Shown: positions 1 through 9,336 of the stretch, in pieces
How positions within the stretch are numbered: the first letter of the stretch is position 1
Layout: every line of letters starts with the position of its first letter
Assembly: GCF_036621415.1 (NCBI RefSeq)
Contig: NZ_CP030941.1
Location: forward strand, 1,364,001 to 1,428,000
Reading direction: 5' to 3'
Origin: Nitratireductor thuwali
Lineage (GTDB): Bacteria; Pseudomonadota; Alphaproteobacteria; Rhizobiales; Rhizobiaceae
Length of the DNA stretch: 64,000 nucleotides
Translations under genes and position numbers: made by a program
The notes under the pieces: model-generated
The model's input: only the letters and a program-made list of their open reading frames with translations
Database searches by the model: none
What the model was told of the DNA's origin: nothing

Positions 1-14
1 GGAGCTGGATTGAA

Positions 15-1079
15 ATGACATTGAAAACGATGCCGGAAACCGGGACCGCCGGGTCTGCGGCGCTGCTTCCCGAGGGACACCCGCCAGTCAGGATCGGAAA
101 GGTCGGCGTCCTGCTTGTCAACCTCGGCACGCCGGACGGCACCAGCTACTGGCCCATGCGGCGCTACCTTCGCGAGTTCCTGTCGGACCGGCGAGTAATC
201 GAGTGGCCGCGTGCGATCTGGTATCCCATCCTGCATGGCATCGTACTGAACACCCGGCCTAAAAAATCGGGCGCTGCCTATGATGCGATATGGAACAGGG
301 AGCGCGATGAATCGCCCTTGCGGACATTCACCCGCTCGCAGGCGGAAAAACTGGGAGCAGCGCTCGAAGGGCTCGACAATGTGATTGTCGACTGGGCGAT
401 GCGTTACGGTACCCCTTCCATCGAGAAGGTCACCAAGAGCCTGATGGAACGCGGCTGCGAACGCATCGTCATGTTTCCGCTCTACCCGCAATATTCAGCG
501 ACCACCACGGCCACGGTGAATGACAAGTTCTTCGAGGCGCTGATGAAGATGCGCTTTCAGCCGGCGATACGGACCGTGCCGCCCTACCACGACGAGCCGG
601 CCTATATAGAAGCGCTCGCGCGCTCCATCGAGCAGCACCTGGCGACGGTCGATTTCGAACCGGAGGTGGTGATTGCGTCCTATCACGGCATTCCGCAGAG
701 CTATTTCCGGCGCGGCGACCCCTATCACTGCCACTGCCAAAAGACGACGCGGCTGCTGCGCGAGCGGCTCGGCTGGGACGAGGAGAAGCTGATCACCTGC
801 TTCCAGTCCCGTTTCGGGCCGGAGGAATGGCTCCAGCCATATACGGACAAGACGGTGGAGAAGCTGGCGCGCGAGGGCGTCAAGTCGGTCGCCGTCCTCA
901 ATCCGGGCTTCGTCTCCGACTGCCTGGAAACGCTCGAGGAAATAGCCGGTGAAGCCGGCGAAATCTTCCACCACGCCGGCGGCGAGAACTTCACGCACAT
1001 ACCCTGCCTTAACGACAGCGCCGAAGGCATGGCTGTCATCGAAGCCCTGATACGCCGCGAACTGGCGGGATGGGCTTGA
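15..1079 (+). CDS. hemH: Ferrochelatase
   Basis: Ferrochelatase inserts Fe2+ into protoporphyrin IX, the last step of protoheme synthesis, at the cytoplasmic face of the membrane. The 354-residue product has the usual family length, a start region with the VLLVNLGTP signature near residue 32, and the active-site segment SYHGIPQSYFRRGDPY around residues 222-237 with the metal-binding His. The C-terminal part carries the conserved GFVSDCLETLEEI block. A GGAG ribosome site lies at bases 1-4. It is transcribed alone here, followed by 210 bases without a gene before the SPFH gene. The function is secure from the motifs. Confidence 0.97.
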   Translation: MTLKTMPETGTAGSAALLPEGHPPVRIGKVGVLLVNLGTPDGTSYWPMRRYLREFLSDRRVIEWPRAIWYPILHGIVLNTRPKKSGAAYDAIWNRERDESPLRTFTRSQAEKLGAALEGLDNVIVDWAMRYGTPSIEKVTKSLMERGCERIVMFPLYPQYSATTTATVNDKFFEALMKMRFQPAIRTVPPYHDEPAYIEALARSIEQHLATVDFEPEVVIASYHGIPQSYFRRGDPYHCHCQKTTRLLRERLGWDEEKLITCFQSRFGPEEWLQPYTDKTVEKLAREGVKSVAVLNPGFVSDCLETLEEIAGEAGEIFHHAGGENFTHIPCLNDSAEGMAVIEALIRRELAGWA

Positions 1080-1289
1080 TGCAGGGCAGCCGCCTTCGTG
1101 CCTCAGAGCGCCATGCGCCCATTCGGAGCGCAAAGGCGCCCAGGCACCTGAACCCATATGTCGGGCTTTCGGAAATCAATACCGGTTTTCGAACCGATGC
1201 TGTAAGCCTCAAACACCTCTTACGGTCTGGTCGCAATCCGTGAGATAGTGCGCCAGCTTCGGTCCATTCCCACCCGCAGGGTCCCGCCA

Positions 1290-2240
1290 ATGCTTTTCTC
1301 AGGTCTCGATATTCTTATCCCGGTCCTCGTCGTCCTCGTCCTCCTGCTGCTGTTCGTCAGCGTCAAGACGGTGCCGCAGGGGCATAATTACACGGTCGAG
1401 CGCTTCGGCCGCTACACGCGCACGCTTTCACCCGGCCTCAACATCATCACCCCCTTCATCGACCGCGTCGGCGCAAAGATGAACATGATGGAGCAGGTGC
1501 TCGACGTGCCGACCCAGGAGGTGATCACGCGTGACAACGCCATCGTCGCCGTGGACGGCGTGGCCTTTTACCAGGTGCTAAGCGCGCCGCAGGCGGCATA
1601 CCAGGTGTCCGGCCTGGAGAACGCCATCCTCAACCTGACGATGACCAATATCCGTTCGGTCATGGGTTCGATGGACCTCGACGAGCTTCTGTCGAACCGC
1701 GACATGATCAACGAAAAGCTCCTGCGCATTGTCGACGAGGCGGCCAATCCGTGGGGCATCAAGATGACCCGCGTCGAGATCAAGGACATCAATCCGCCCG
1801 CCAACCTCGTCGAATCGATGGCTCGGCAGATGATGGCCGAGCGCAACAAGCGCGCCCAGATCCTGGAAGCCGAAGGGCTCAAGCAGGCGCAGATACTCGA
1901 GGCCGAAGGCCGTCGCGAAGCGGCTTTCCGCGACGCCGAGGCGCGTGAGCGCGCTGCGGAAGCCGAAGCCCGCGCGACCGAGGTCGTCTCCGAAGCGATC
2001 GCCAAGGGCGACGTGCAGGCGGTCAACTACTTCGTCGCGCAGAAATACACCGAGGCGCTGGCCAAGATCGGTTCGTCGAACAACAACAAGATCGTGCTGA
2101 TGCCTTTCGAGGCTTCCGCGCTGATCGGAACGCTCGGCGGCATCGGCCAGATCGCGCGGGACGTGTTCGGCGCGGACGGCAAGAGCCCGCGCCCCTCCAC
2201 GCCCCGCCCGCCGACGACCGGCCCGGCGCGTGAACAATGA
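1290..2240 (+). CDS. SPFH/Band 7 (stomatin-like) membrane protein
   Basis: A 316-residue SPFH-domain protein: an N-terminal membrane anchor ([18 protein letters not shown]), the Band 7 domain starting at [19 protein letters not shown], a long Ala/Glu-rich coiled coil (residues about 185-245), and a Pro-rich tail. It resembles QmcA/stomatin proteins, which form membrane oligomers and often help quality control by membrane proteases. An upstream in-frame start at 1248 exists, but the anchor begins directly after the ATG at 1290, which I prefer. The gene is followed 26 bases later by an NfeD-like gene, the classical stomatin-NfeD pairing, so they very likely work as a complex and share a transcript. 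Confidence 0.93.
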   Translation: MLFSGLDILIPVLVVLVLLLLFVSVKTVPQGHNYTVERFGRYTRTLSPGLNIITPFIDRVGAKMNMMEQVLDVPTQEVITRDNAIVAVDGVAFYQVLSAPQAAYQVSGLENAILNLTMTNIRSVMGSMDLDELLSNRDMINEKLLRIVDEAANPWGIKMTRVEIKDINPPANLVESMARQMMAERNKRAQILEAEGLKQAQILEAEGRREAAFRDAEARERAAEAEARATEVVSEAIAKGDVQAVNYFVAQKYTEALAKIGSSNNNKIVLMPFEASALIGTLGGIGQIARDVFGADGKSPRPSTPRPPTTGPAREQ

Positions 2241-2266
2241 TTGTCTCCCTTGTATAAGGCCCGGCC

Positions 2267-2728
2267 ATGCTTCAATCCGTTCTGACCGAGCTCGGCCCAT
2301 GGAACTGGATGGTGCTCGGCTTCATCCTTCTGGCGCTGGAGATACTCGTTCCCGGCATCTTCCTCCTGTGGATCGGCATTGCCGCCATCCTGACCGGCGC
2401 GCTCACTCTACAGCTCTGGGGGCTGATTTGGTGGCCCTGGCAGGTGCAGGTTCTCGTCTTCCTGGTTCTGTCGGTCGCCTCCGCGCTCATCGGCAAGAAG
2501 CTCATGGATGCGCGGCGGGCGGACGACACGGATCAGCCCTTGCTCAACAAGCGCGCGGAGCAGCTTGTCGGGCGCACCGCCTCACTGGACGAACCCATCG
2601 ACAATGGCTATGGCCGCATCCGCATCGACGACACGACATGGCGCGTTTCCGGCCCCGACCTGCCGGCCGGGACCCGCGTGCGGGTGACGAGCGCGGAAAG
2701 CGGGGAGCTCAAGGTCGAGAAGGCCTGA
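2267..2728 (+). CDS. NfeD-like membrane protein (short form)
   Basis: A 153-residue protein with two or three hydrophobic helices in the first 75 residues (MVLGFILLALEILVPGIFLL and following segments) and a C-terminal OB-fold region (residues about 90-153, RTASLDEPIDNGYGRIRIDD...). This is the short NfeD form (NfeD1b-like), lacking the ClpP-type protease domain of long NfeD. It lies 26 bases after the SPFH gene in the same direction, as NfeD genes usually do. The OB domain is thought to contact the SPFH partner in the membrane. Its end is 8 bases from the convergent kdsD stop. Confidence 0.9.
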   Translation: MLQSVLTELGPWNWMVLGFILLALEILVPGIFLLWIGIAAILTGALTLQLWGLIWWPWQVQVLVFLVLSVASALIGKKLMDARRADDTDQPLLNKRAEQLVGRTASLDEPIDNGYGRIRIDDTTWRVSGPDLPAGTRVRVTSAESGELKVEKA

Positions 2729-2736
2729 GCACAGGC

Positions 2737-3732
2737 CTACGCCGCACCAATGCGAAGAAGGTCGTGCAGGTGGACAATGCCGACGGGCTTTTCCTCCACC
2801 ACCACCATCAGTGTCGTGATGGCCGAGGAGTTCACCATCTGCAGCGCGGTGGCGGCCAGCGTGCCGGGCGCGATGGTCTTGGGCTTGCGGGTCATCACCT
2901 GGTCCACGCTCATCGACAATATGTCGCTGTCCATGTGGCGTCTGAGGTCCCCATCTGTGATGATGCCGGCCAGCCGTCCGTCGGCGGCTGTCACGCCGAC
3001 GCAGCCGAAGCCCTTTCTCGATATTTCTAGAATGGCTTCCCGCATTCCGGTGCCGGTGGAAACCAGCGGCAGTTCCTCGCCCGAATGCATGATGTCGCCC
3101 ACATGCATCAGATTGGCGCCAAGCTGCCCGCCCGGGTGAAATGTCCGGAAATGATCGGGTGTGAAGCCGCGCGCCTCCAGGAGCGCGATGGCCAGCGCAT
3201 CGCCGATGACGAGCTGCAGCAAAGTCGAGGTCGTCGGCGCCAGCCCGTGGGGGCACGCTTCGGCCGCCTTGGGCAGGCGGAGCACGACGCTCGATTCCCG
3301 CGCAAGCGCCGACTTTTCGCCGGAGGTGATAGCGATCAGCGGTATCGAGAAGCGCCTTGCATAGGCAACGATGCCCTTCAGTTCGGCGCTTTCCCCCGAC
3401 CATGAAAGCGCGATGATCACATCATCGCGGGCAATCATCCCGAGGTCTCCGTGGTTGGCCTCGGCGGGATGCACGAAATAGGCCGGCGTTCCCGTGGAGG
3501 CGAGCGTCGCGGCGATCTTGGAGCCGATATGGCCGCTCTTGCCGACCCCGGTGACGATGACGCGGCCGGAGATGCCGCTGATCGCGGCGACAGCGGCCGC
3601 GAACGGCTGGCTCAGCCCATCGGTCAGGGCCTGGCTCAGTTCCGCGAGCCCCTTCCGTTCGGTCTCGAGCGTCCGCATCGCCGAAGCGATAGCCTGTGCC
3701 GGATCGGTCTTTTTTCTGGGTGCGCCGTGCAT
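2737..3732 (-). CDS. kdsD: D-arabinose-5-phosphate isomerase (KdsD/KpsF family)
   Basis: A 331-residue sugar isomerase that converts ribulose 5-phosphate to arabinose 5-phosphate, the precursor of Kdo in lipopolysaccharide. An SIS domain occupies residues about 40-180, with the motif VTGVGKSGHIGSKIAATL and the conserved HPAEANHGDLGMI segment. Two CBS domains fill residues about 205-331 (HVGDIMHSGEELPLV, MTRKPKTIAPGTL). The length fits the KdsD/KpsF family. It is divergent from the outer-membrane protein gene at 3872, with 139 bases between the starts, so both may share a regulatory region for envelope genes. Confidence 0.94.
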   Translation of the reverse strand: MHGAPRKKTDPAQAIASAMRTLETERKGLAELSQALTDGLSQPFAAAVAAISGISGRVIVTGVGKSGHIGSKIAATLASTGTPAYFVHPAEANHGDLGMIARDDVIIALSWSGESAELKGIVAYARRFSIPLIAITSGEKSALARESSVVLRLPKAAEACPHGLAPTTSTLLQLVIGDALAIALLEARGFTPDHFRTFHPGGQLGANLMHVGDIMHSGEELPLVSTGTGMREAILEISRKGFGCVGVTAADGRLAGIITDGDLRRHMDSDILSMSVDQVMTRKPKTIAPGTLAATALQMVNSSAITTLMVVVEEKPVGIVHLHDLLRIGAA

Positions 3733-3871
3733 GCGATGGCGCTTAGCGCTTTCACCAGCCGATGTCCAATCCTCTTTGCCGGCACAGGCTGCCCGCTTGG
3801 CCGGCCACCCAGCTCAACCTTGTATTAACCATCCCCATTTAGGGTTTGGTTACCAGGCCCGGTGGGGCCGC

Positions 3872-5536
3872 ATGAAAGTTCGGGTGGCAATGTCGCGATT
3901 ACCTCCGGCAGGGAACTACGCTGTTTGGCGGCTGGCTGCCTTTGCCGGCCCGCTGCTTTTTGCCCAGGCCGTTCATGCGCAGGAATACCAGCTTCGCGGC
4001 GCCGTGAACGAGCAGGAAGTCAGCTCCAGCCTCCTTGCCGGGGGAACGGAGGGCATACCGGCCCCTGCCTACGAACCGGTGAGCCAAGGAGCCGTTACCG
4101 ACGAGGAAACGGACGCGCTGTTTCCTTCCGGAGAAGGCGTCGGCACGACGATCTCACAGGAGCCGTTCCCGCCGTTGAACCCGTCCGCCCGACCGGCATC
4201 GCGTCCGAGTGCCCGCGCCAACGAAGCCGAGGATCCCAGCTCTTCCATGGCGGCTGACGCGAGCCCGCCCGGCGCCGGAATTGATGATCTGAGCACCGGA
4301 GGCACGCGCCCGGCCGGTCCCGTCGAACCCGCGTATCTGGAAGAGCCGCGGCGGCTCAACCAGCCTGTCCTGCCCGTGGAAGGGCAGGCCAGGGATGAGC
4401 CGCAAGATTCCTATGCGCCGCTCGGCCTGCGGATCGGAACGTTCAATGTCGTGCCGCAGCTCGAACAGGGTCTGACCTGGACGTCGAACGCCAATAACAG
4501 TCCCGACGGCGGCGAAGCGGTGCTCTCCCAGACCACGCTGCGACTTCGCGCCGTGTCCGACTGGTCGCGCCACGGCGCAACGGCCAACGCCTTCGGCACC
4601 TACCGTAAATCGATCTCAGGCGAGGAAGTTTCCGAGCTGGAAGGCGGCGCGGACGCCGCGCTCCGGCTCGACTTCGCCAACGACCTCACCGGCACCGCCT
4701 CGCTCGGCTACCGGGCCGCCCGCGAATCCGCCTCCTCCCCGGTGGCGATCGCCAGCGTCGACCGGCAGCCGCTGCGTCACACGATCGATGGCACGCTCGG
4801 CATCGAAAAATCCCTCGGGCGCCTTCGGCTTGGCCTTGCCGGCGACGTCACGCGCATCCAGTACGGCGAAGCGGAGTTGAGCGACGGCACCCGCCTTTCG
4901 CAGGACGACCGCAACTCGACCCTGGCCCTGATGCGGCTTCGCGCCGGATATGAGTTATCCCCCAGCCTCGCGCCATTCGTGGAGATCGAGGGCGGGCGCC
5001 GCTTCTACGACGAGGACAATGACAGCGCCGGCTATGCCCGCTCCGCGACGCGCCTGGGCGCCCGCGCCGGCCTGGCGGTGAACATGTCGGAGAAGCTGTC
5101 GGGCGAAATCTCGGCCGGCTGGATCTCGGAGGATTTCGCAGATTCCCGTCTTGAAACGATCTCCGGCCTGGCGCTCGCCGCCGCCATTGAATGGTCGCCG
5201 GTGCGGGAGACGACCTTACGCCTGGACGGGTCGACCATCGTCGAGGGCACCACCGATGCAGGCCGGAGCGGCTCGCTGCTTTACTCCGGAACGTTGCGCG
5301 CCACACGGAGCCTGCGCGCCAACCTCACCGGCGAAGCGGCATTCGGCGCCGCCTACCGCGACTATGTCGGCGGCGGCCATGACCTGATCCTGAGCGGCGA
5401 GGCAAGCCTGACATGGTGGCTGAACCGCTATGCCGGCCTCGTCGGCCGGGCGCGCCACGAGCGCCAGACGAGCAGCCTGCCCGACCGGGACTACGACACC
5501 ACGAGCGTCTTCATGGGCGTGACCCTGCGCCGCTGA
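3872..5536 (+). CDS. Outer-membrane beta-barrel protein
   Basis: The ATG at 3872 gives 554 residues. The open frame extends upstream to 3494, but the signal peptide (about residues 14-36, ending AVHAQ) fixes the start here. The mature N-terminal third is Pro/Ser/Glu-rich and disordered-looking. The C-terminal two thirds, from about residue 190, is a run of alternating strands typical of a large outer-membrane barrel, ending in FMGVTLRR. It resembles rhizobial outer-membrane beta-barrel proteins of unknown role, possibly linked to polysaccharide export. A TTAACCAT sequence (3825-3832), like a CtrA half-site, lies upstream; this is only suggestive. The neighbours kdsD and galU are also envelope genes. 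Confidence 0.82.
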   Translation: MKVRVAMSRLPPAGNYAVWRLAAFAGPLLFAQAVHAQEYQLRGAVNEQEVSSSLLAGGTEGIPAPAYEPVSQGAVTDEETDALFPSGEGVGTTISQEPFPPLNPSARPASRPSARANEAEDPSSSMAADASPPGAGIDDLSTGGTRPAGPVEPAYLEEPRRLNQPVLPVEGQARDEPQDSYAPLGLRIGTFNVVPQLEQGLTWTSNANNSPDGGEAVLSQTTLRLRAVSDWSRHGATANAFGTYRKSISGEEVSELEGGADAALRLDFANDLTGTASLGYRAARESASSPVAIASVDRQPLRHTIDGTLGIEKSLGRLRLGLAGDVTRIQYGEAELSDGTRLSQDDRNSTLALMRLRAGYELSPSLAPFVEIEGGRRFYDEDNDSAGYARSATRLGARAGLAVNMSEKLSGEISAGWISEDFADSRLETISGLALAAAIEWSPVRETTLRLDGSTIVEGTTDAGRSGSLLYSGTLRATRSLRANLTGEAAFGAAYRDYVGGGHDLILSGEASLTWWLNRYAGLVGRARHERQTSSLPDRDYDTTSVFMGVTLRR

Positions 5537-5548
5537 GATCGCGTCCGC

Positions 5549-6430
5549 CTATCCTTCCTGCGCCAGGATGTCGCGGGCGAAACGTGTGATGAACGGCTTC
5601 AGGTCCTCGCGTTGCAGCGCAAAGGCGAGATTGGCTTCCACGAAGCCTTCCGGCGCACCGCAATCGAACGTGCGGCCTTCATAGATATGCGCGAAAAAAG
5701 GCTGCTCGGCGTGCAGCCGCAGCATCGCGTCGGTGATCTGGATCTCGCCGCCGGCCCCCGTCTCCTGGTTCTCCAGAAGCGCAAAGATTTCCGGCTGAAG
5801 AATATAGCGGCCGTTTATGTAGAACGGCGACGGCGCGTCCTCGGGTTTCGGCTTCTCCACCATGGCGGTGATCTCGAAGCTCGAATGGGCGTCCTTGCCG
5901 CGCCCGACGATGCCGTATTTGTGGGTCTCGGAGGGATCGCACTCCTCGACGGCGAGGATGTTGCCGCCGGTGTGCTCATAAAGATCGACCATCTGCTTCA
6001 TGCAGCCCTCTTCCGACTGCATGATCATATCGGGCAGAAGCAGGGCGAAGGGCTCATCGCCCACCAGCTCGCGCGCGCACCAGACGGCATGGCCGAGCCC
6101 CAGCGGCACCTGCTGGCGGGTGAAGCTCGTCTGCCCCGGCTGCGGCTGCATTGCCTGCAGGCGCTCGAGGATTTCCGTCTTTCCGCGCCGCGAAAGCGTG
6201 TCGTAAAGTTCCACCTGCACATCGAAATGGTCTTCGATGGCGGATTTGTTGCGGCCGGTCACGAAGATCAGATGCTCTATGCCCGCCTCGCGCGCTTCAT
6301 CCACCACATACTGGATGACCGGCTTGTCGACCACCGTCAGCATCTCCTTGGGCAACGCCTTGGTTGCCGGCAGGAACCGCGTACCCAGGCCGGCAACCGG
6401 AAACACAGCTTTACGGATCTTCTTCTTCAT
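5549..6430 (-). CDS. galU: UTP--glucose-1-phosphate uridylyltransferase
   Basis: GalU makes UDP-glucose from UTP and glucose 1-phosphate, feeding exopolysaccharide, glucan and LPS synthesis. The 293-residue protein starts [20 protein letters not shown], the nucleotidyltransferase loop, followed by [20 protein letters not shown]. Further conserved blocks are [13 protein letters not shown] and [17 protein letters not shown], with [17 protein letters not shown] after them. Length and motifs match GalU closely. Its stop is 12 bases from the stop of the convergent outer-membrane protein gene. The start is divergent from the lytic transglycosylase gene with a 189-base gap. Confidence 0.96.
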   Translation of the reverse strand: MKKKIRKAVFPVAGLGTRFLPATKALPKEMLTVVDKPVIQYVVDEAREAGIEHLIFVTGRNKSAIEDHFDVQVELYDTLSRRGKTEILERLQAMQPQPGQTSFTRQQVPLGLGHAVWCARELVGDEPFALLLPDMIMQSEEGCMKQMVDLYEHTGGNILAVEECDPSETHKYGIVGRGKDAHSSFEITAMVEKPKPEDAPSPFYINGRYILQPEIFALLENQETGAGGEIQITDAMLRLHAEQPFFAHIYEGRTFDCGAPEGFVEANLAFALQREDLKPFITRFARDILAQEG

Positions 6431-6619
6431 GCAAGAGGCCCCTTTTCAAGGTCGGTTGGTGGAACGATACGCATCGGTCAATGCGCGAGAAGCTGGTTGG
6501 GTTGCGCCGTGAAATAGCGCCAATTTGCTGGCATCACACATCACGCATGATTCATATGGTAAACTCTTTACTAACCGTAATCGGCGATCATTAGGCACGA
6601 GTTTCCGATGGAGGTTGGA

Positions 6620-7843
6620 ATGTTTTCACGCCGAACCCTTTCAGGCTTCATAGCGCGCGGGTTTCTCGCAGGCGCACTTCTTGCGGCCGGGGCGGTTTCG
6701 CCCGCCTGGGCGGATGCCGGCTTCCAGCGGTGGGTGGCGCAGTTCCGTTCGGTCGCGATCCAGAACGGCATATCCGGCGAGATCTATGACCGCGCCTTCC
6801 GCGGCATCACCGCGCCTGATCCGGAAGTGCTGGAAAAAGCCCGCTATCAGCCGGAGTTCCGGGCCGAGCCCTGGGAGTATTTCGACAATCGCGTGCAGGA
6901 AGAGGCTATCCGCACGGGACGGCAGCTTGCGCGCCAGTGGAAGCCGTGGCTGGACCGCATCGAACGCCAGTTCGGCGTGGATCGCTCCGTATTGCTGGCC
7001 ATCTGGTCGATCGAATCGAACTACGGGGCCGCGCTCCAGAACGACCGCATCATGCGCAGCCTGCCGCGCTCCCTGGCCACGCTCGCTTATGCCGACAAGC
7101 GCCGTGCCAAGTTCGCACGCACGCAGCTTATCGCTGCCCTGAAGATCCTGCAGCGCGGCGACGTCACCGAACGCCAGCTCACCGGTTCCTGGGCCGGCGC
7201 CATGGGGCACACGCAGTTCATCCCGACCAGCTACCAGGCCTATGCGGTGGACATGGACGGCGACGGCCGCCGCGACATCTGGAATTCGGTGCCTGACGCG
7301 CTGGCCACCGCGGCAAACCTCCTGCGCAAGAACGGCTGGCGCCCCGGCGAGACCTGGGGCTACGAAGTCGTCCTTCCCGGTGGACGCAAATTCCCCGCGG
7401 GCAACATGTCGCTCCAGCAGTGGGCGTCCATCGGCGTCGTGCGCGCCAACGGCAAACCCTTCCCGCGACCGTCCGACAGCGCGGAACTGAAAGTGCCGGA
7501 CGGGCGCGCTGGCCCGGCGTTCCTGATGACCAAGAATTTCTCCGTCATCAAGCGCTACAACAATTCGGATAAGTATGCGATTGCCGTCGGGCTCCTTGCG
7601 GACCAGATTGCCGGCTATGGCGGTCTCGTGCGCGACTGGAGCCGGCCGTTCGAACGCCTGTCCTTCGGCGAAACCGAAGAGCTGCAGAAGCGGCTGGGCG
7701 CGCTTGGCTATTATGACGGGCCGATCGACGGCAAGATCGGCTCGGGCTCGCGCAACGCCATCAGGCAGTTCCAGGAGCGCATGGGGCTCAATCAGGACGG
7801 CCATCCCAGCAAAGAGGTTCTAAGGAAGCTGCGCGGGAACTAA
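6620..7843 (+). CDS. Lytic murein transglycosylase, MltB-type, with peptidoglycan-binding domain
   Basis: The ATG at 6620 is preceded by GGAGG at 6610-6614, so I prefer it to the ATG at 6608. The 407-residue product has a Tat/Sec-like signal peptide (MFSRRTLSGFIARG...SPAWA). A membrane-bound lytic transglycosylase B domain follows, with the catalytic Glu in AIWSIESNYGAAL and the GAMGHTQFIPTSY block. A C-terminal peptidoglycan-binding domain lies at about residues 345-405 (LQKRLGALGYYDGPIDGKIG). It cleaves murein glycan strands in the periplasm with anhydro-sugar formation. It lacks a lipobox, so it is probably soluble or wall-bound. Confidence 0.93.
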   Translation: MFSRRTLSGFIARGFLAGALLAAGAVSPAWADAGFQRWVAQFRSVAIQNGISGEIYDRAFRGITAPDPEVLEKARYQPEFRAEPWEYFDNRVQEEAIRTGRQLARQWKPWLDRIERQFGVDRSVLLAIWSIESNYGAALQNDRIMRSLPRSLATLAYADKRRAKFARTQLIAALKILQRGDVTERQLTGSWAGAMGHTQFIPTSYQAYAVDMDGDGRRDIWNSVPDALATAANLLRKNGWRPGETWGYEVVLPGGRKFPAGNMSLQQWASIGVVRANGKPFPRPSDSAELKVPDGRAGPAFLMTKNFSVIKRYNNSDKYAIAVGLLADQIAGYGGLVRDWSRPFERLSFGETEELQKRLGALGYYDGPIDGKIGSGSRNAIRQFQERMGLNQDGHPSKEVLRKLRGN

Positions 7844-7925
7844 AGGCTTGCCTTCCGATTGAATGCGGAAAACAACAACGGAGCGCAGTTCGGTATCCGG
7901 CAGGACGTGCGGCAAGGAGGACATC

Positions 7926-9161
7926 TTGCTCATCGGCACAAGGACGAGGACAATTCTGGCCAAGGCGGCACTGGTTGCCGCCGCTTGCGGCTTTGCCCTC
8001 GCCGTTGTTCCGCCCATTGCCGGCACCGCGGAGGCCCAGGAGCTGATCCGCAGGCGCGGTCTTCTCGATATGCTTTTCGGCGGGCCGCCGGAACGCCAGC
8101 CACCGCCCGCGCAAGCCGCACCCAGCCGGCAACGGCAAAGCGCACCGCCTCCTTCCACGCGCAGGCAGTCGAGCAGACCGTCGCAGGGGGCCGCTCGCCC
8201 CGCCCCGCCACCGGAGCCTGAGGTCGAGAAGCTGGAGAATGCGCGGGTTGTCCTGGTCGTCGGCGACTTTTTGGCAAGCGGTCTGGCCGAAGGCCTGCAG
8301 GCAGCCTACCAGGAATCGCCCGGTGTCGTCATCGTCGACCGCACCAATGGATCCTCCGGCTTCGTGCGCGACGACTACTATGACTGGAACGCCGAGATCA
8401 CCGGCATAGTGGAGGAGGTCGATCCGGCTGTCGTCGTCGTCATGATCGGCTCCAACGACCGTCAGCAGCTCGTCATCGGCGGGCAGCGCGAGCGTCCGCA
8501 AACGGAGCCCTGGACCAAGGAATACGAAAGGCGGGTAAACGCTTTCGCCACCGCCCTCAAGAATGAAGACGTGCCCTTCATCTGGACCGGCATGCCGCCG
8601 TTCAAATCGCCGAGCATGTCGTCCGACATGCTGGCCTTCAACGACCACTACAAGAAGGCCGCTGAAAATGCCGGCGGGACTTTCGTCGACATATGGGAGG
8701 GTTTCGTCGACGAGAGCGGCGCTTTCGTCTTTACCGGGCCCGATATCAACGGACAGTCGGTACGTCTGCGCGGCAGCGATGGCATCAATTTCACCCGCCC
8801 GGCCAAGCGCAAGGCGGCCTTCTACGTGGAAAAACCGCTGAACAAGCTGCTCGGCGACGCCGTGGCGCCCGACATCGAGCAATTCGACATCCAGAACCTT
8901 CCGATGCCCGGCCTGCTGACAATAGAACCCGAGATGATCGACCGCACCGGTCCGATCTCTCTGGCGGGCCCCGAACTGGACGGGAACACGGAACTGCTGG
9001 GCGCCTCGCACCAACCCGTGAGCGAAACGGAAAAGCGATCACCGCCCCTGGAAGCTGGAAGCGTTCCAGGCAGGGCCGACAGTTTCTCCGCCGATCCGGC
9101 GCCTGCCGGAGCTGAAACGGAAGACGCCGCGGCCGGGAGCACGACGTCGATCCTTCCCTGA
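7926..9161 (+). CDS. DUF459/SGNH-fold periplasmic protein, catalytic residues degenerate
   Basis: I choose the TTG at 7926 because AAGGAGG (7914-7920) lies five bases before it; an ATG at 7863 has no such site and would delay the signal peptide. The 411-residue product has a signal peptide ending TAEAQ, a Pro/Gln/Arg-rich linker, then an SGNH-hydrolase fold from about residue 105 (VVLVVGDFLASGLAEGL). The GxND block (VVMIGSNDRQQL) is present. However, the Ser of the GDS motif reads Phe (GDFLA), and the final DGxH block reads DGINFTRP with Asn for His. Both catalytic positions therefore look lost. It follows the MltB gene by 82 bases, so a cell-wall role is plausible. Confidence 0.85.
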   Translation: MLIGTRTRTILAKAALVAAACGFALAVVPPIAGTAEAQELIRRRGLLDMLFGGPPERQPPPAQAAPSRQRQSAPPPSTRRQSSRPSQGAARPAPPPEPEVEKLENARVVLVVGDFLASGLAEGLQAAYQESPGVVIVDRTNGSSGFVRDDYYDWNAEITGIVEEVDPAVVVVMIGSNDRQQLVIGGQRERPQTEPWTKEYERRVNAFATALKNEDVPFIWTGMPPFKSPSMSSDMLAFNDHYKKAAENAGGTFVDIWEGFVDESGAFVFTGPDINGQSVRLRGSDGINFTRPAKRKAAFYVEKPLNKLLGDAVAPDIEQFDIQNLPMPGLLTIEPEMIDRTGPISLAGPELDGNTELLGASHQPVSETEKRSPPLEAGSVPGRADSFSADPAPAGAETEDAAAGSTTSILP

Positions 9162-9166
9162 TATCC

Positions 9167-9205
9167 AGATCAGTTCACCGTTTCCCAGAAACGCCGAACT
9201 GATCT
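9167..9205. repeat. Palindromic intergenic repeat, copy 1
   Basis: An interrupted palindrome with arms AGATCAGTTC (9167-9176) and GAACTGATCT (9196-9205), and an inner GTTTC/GAAAC pair. It starts five bases after the stop of the SGNH gene and could act as a transcription terminator or mRNA stabiliser. A related copy is at 41752-41790, also just after a stop codon. The IS630 element has inserted at the TA at its right edge. Confidence 0.7.
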
Positions 9206-9336
9206 AGAGCGGTTCAGGTTGTATCTGAATCGGAGGGGATTCCGATTTCGGACGTTTTGTGATTATGGGATGGCCCGCCCCTCTCTGGAGCGATCGGTTA
9301 TGATCGCTCTGCTTCGAACGAGAGAGGAACGGACCG

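Noticed and set aside
3705..3720. A TTTTTTC run resembling a terminator
   Set aside because: It lies inside the kdsD coding sequence and has no stem before it.
3494..3871. The 126-residue upstream extension of the outer-membrane protein frame
   Set aside because: It overlaps kdsD in antisense and would place the signal peptide internally. The ATG at 3872 puts the signal peptide at the N-terminus.
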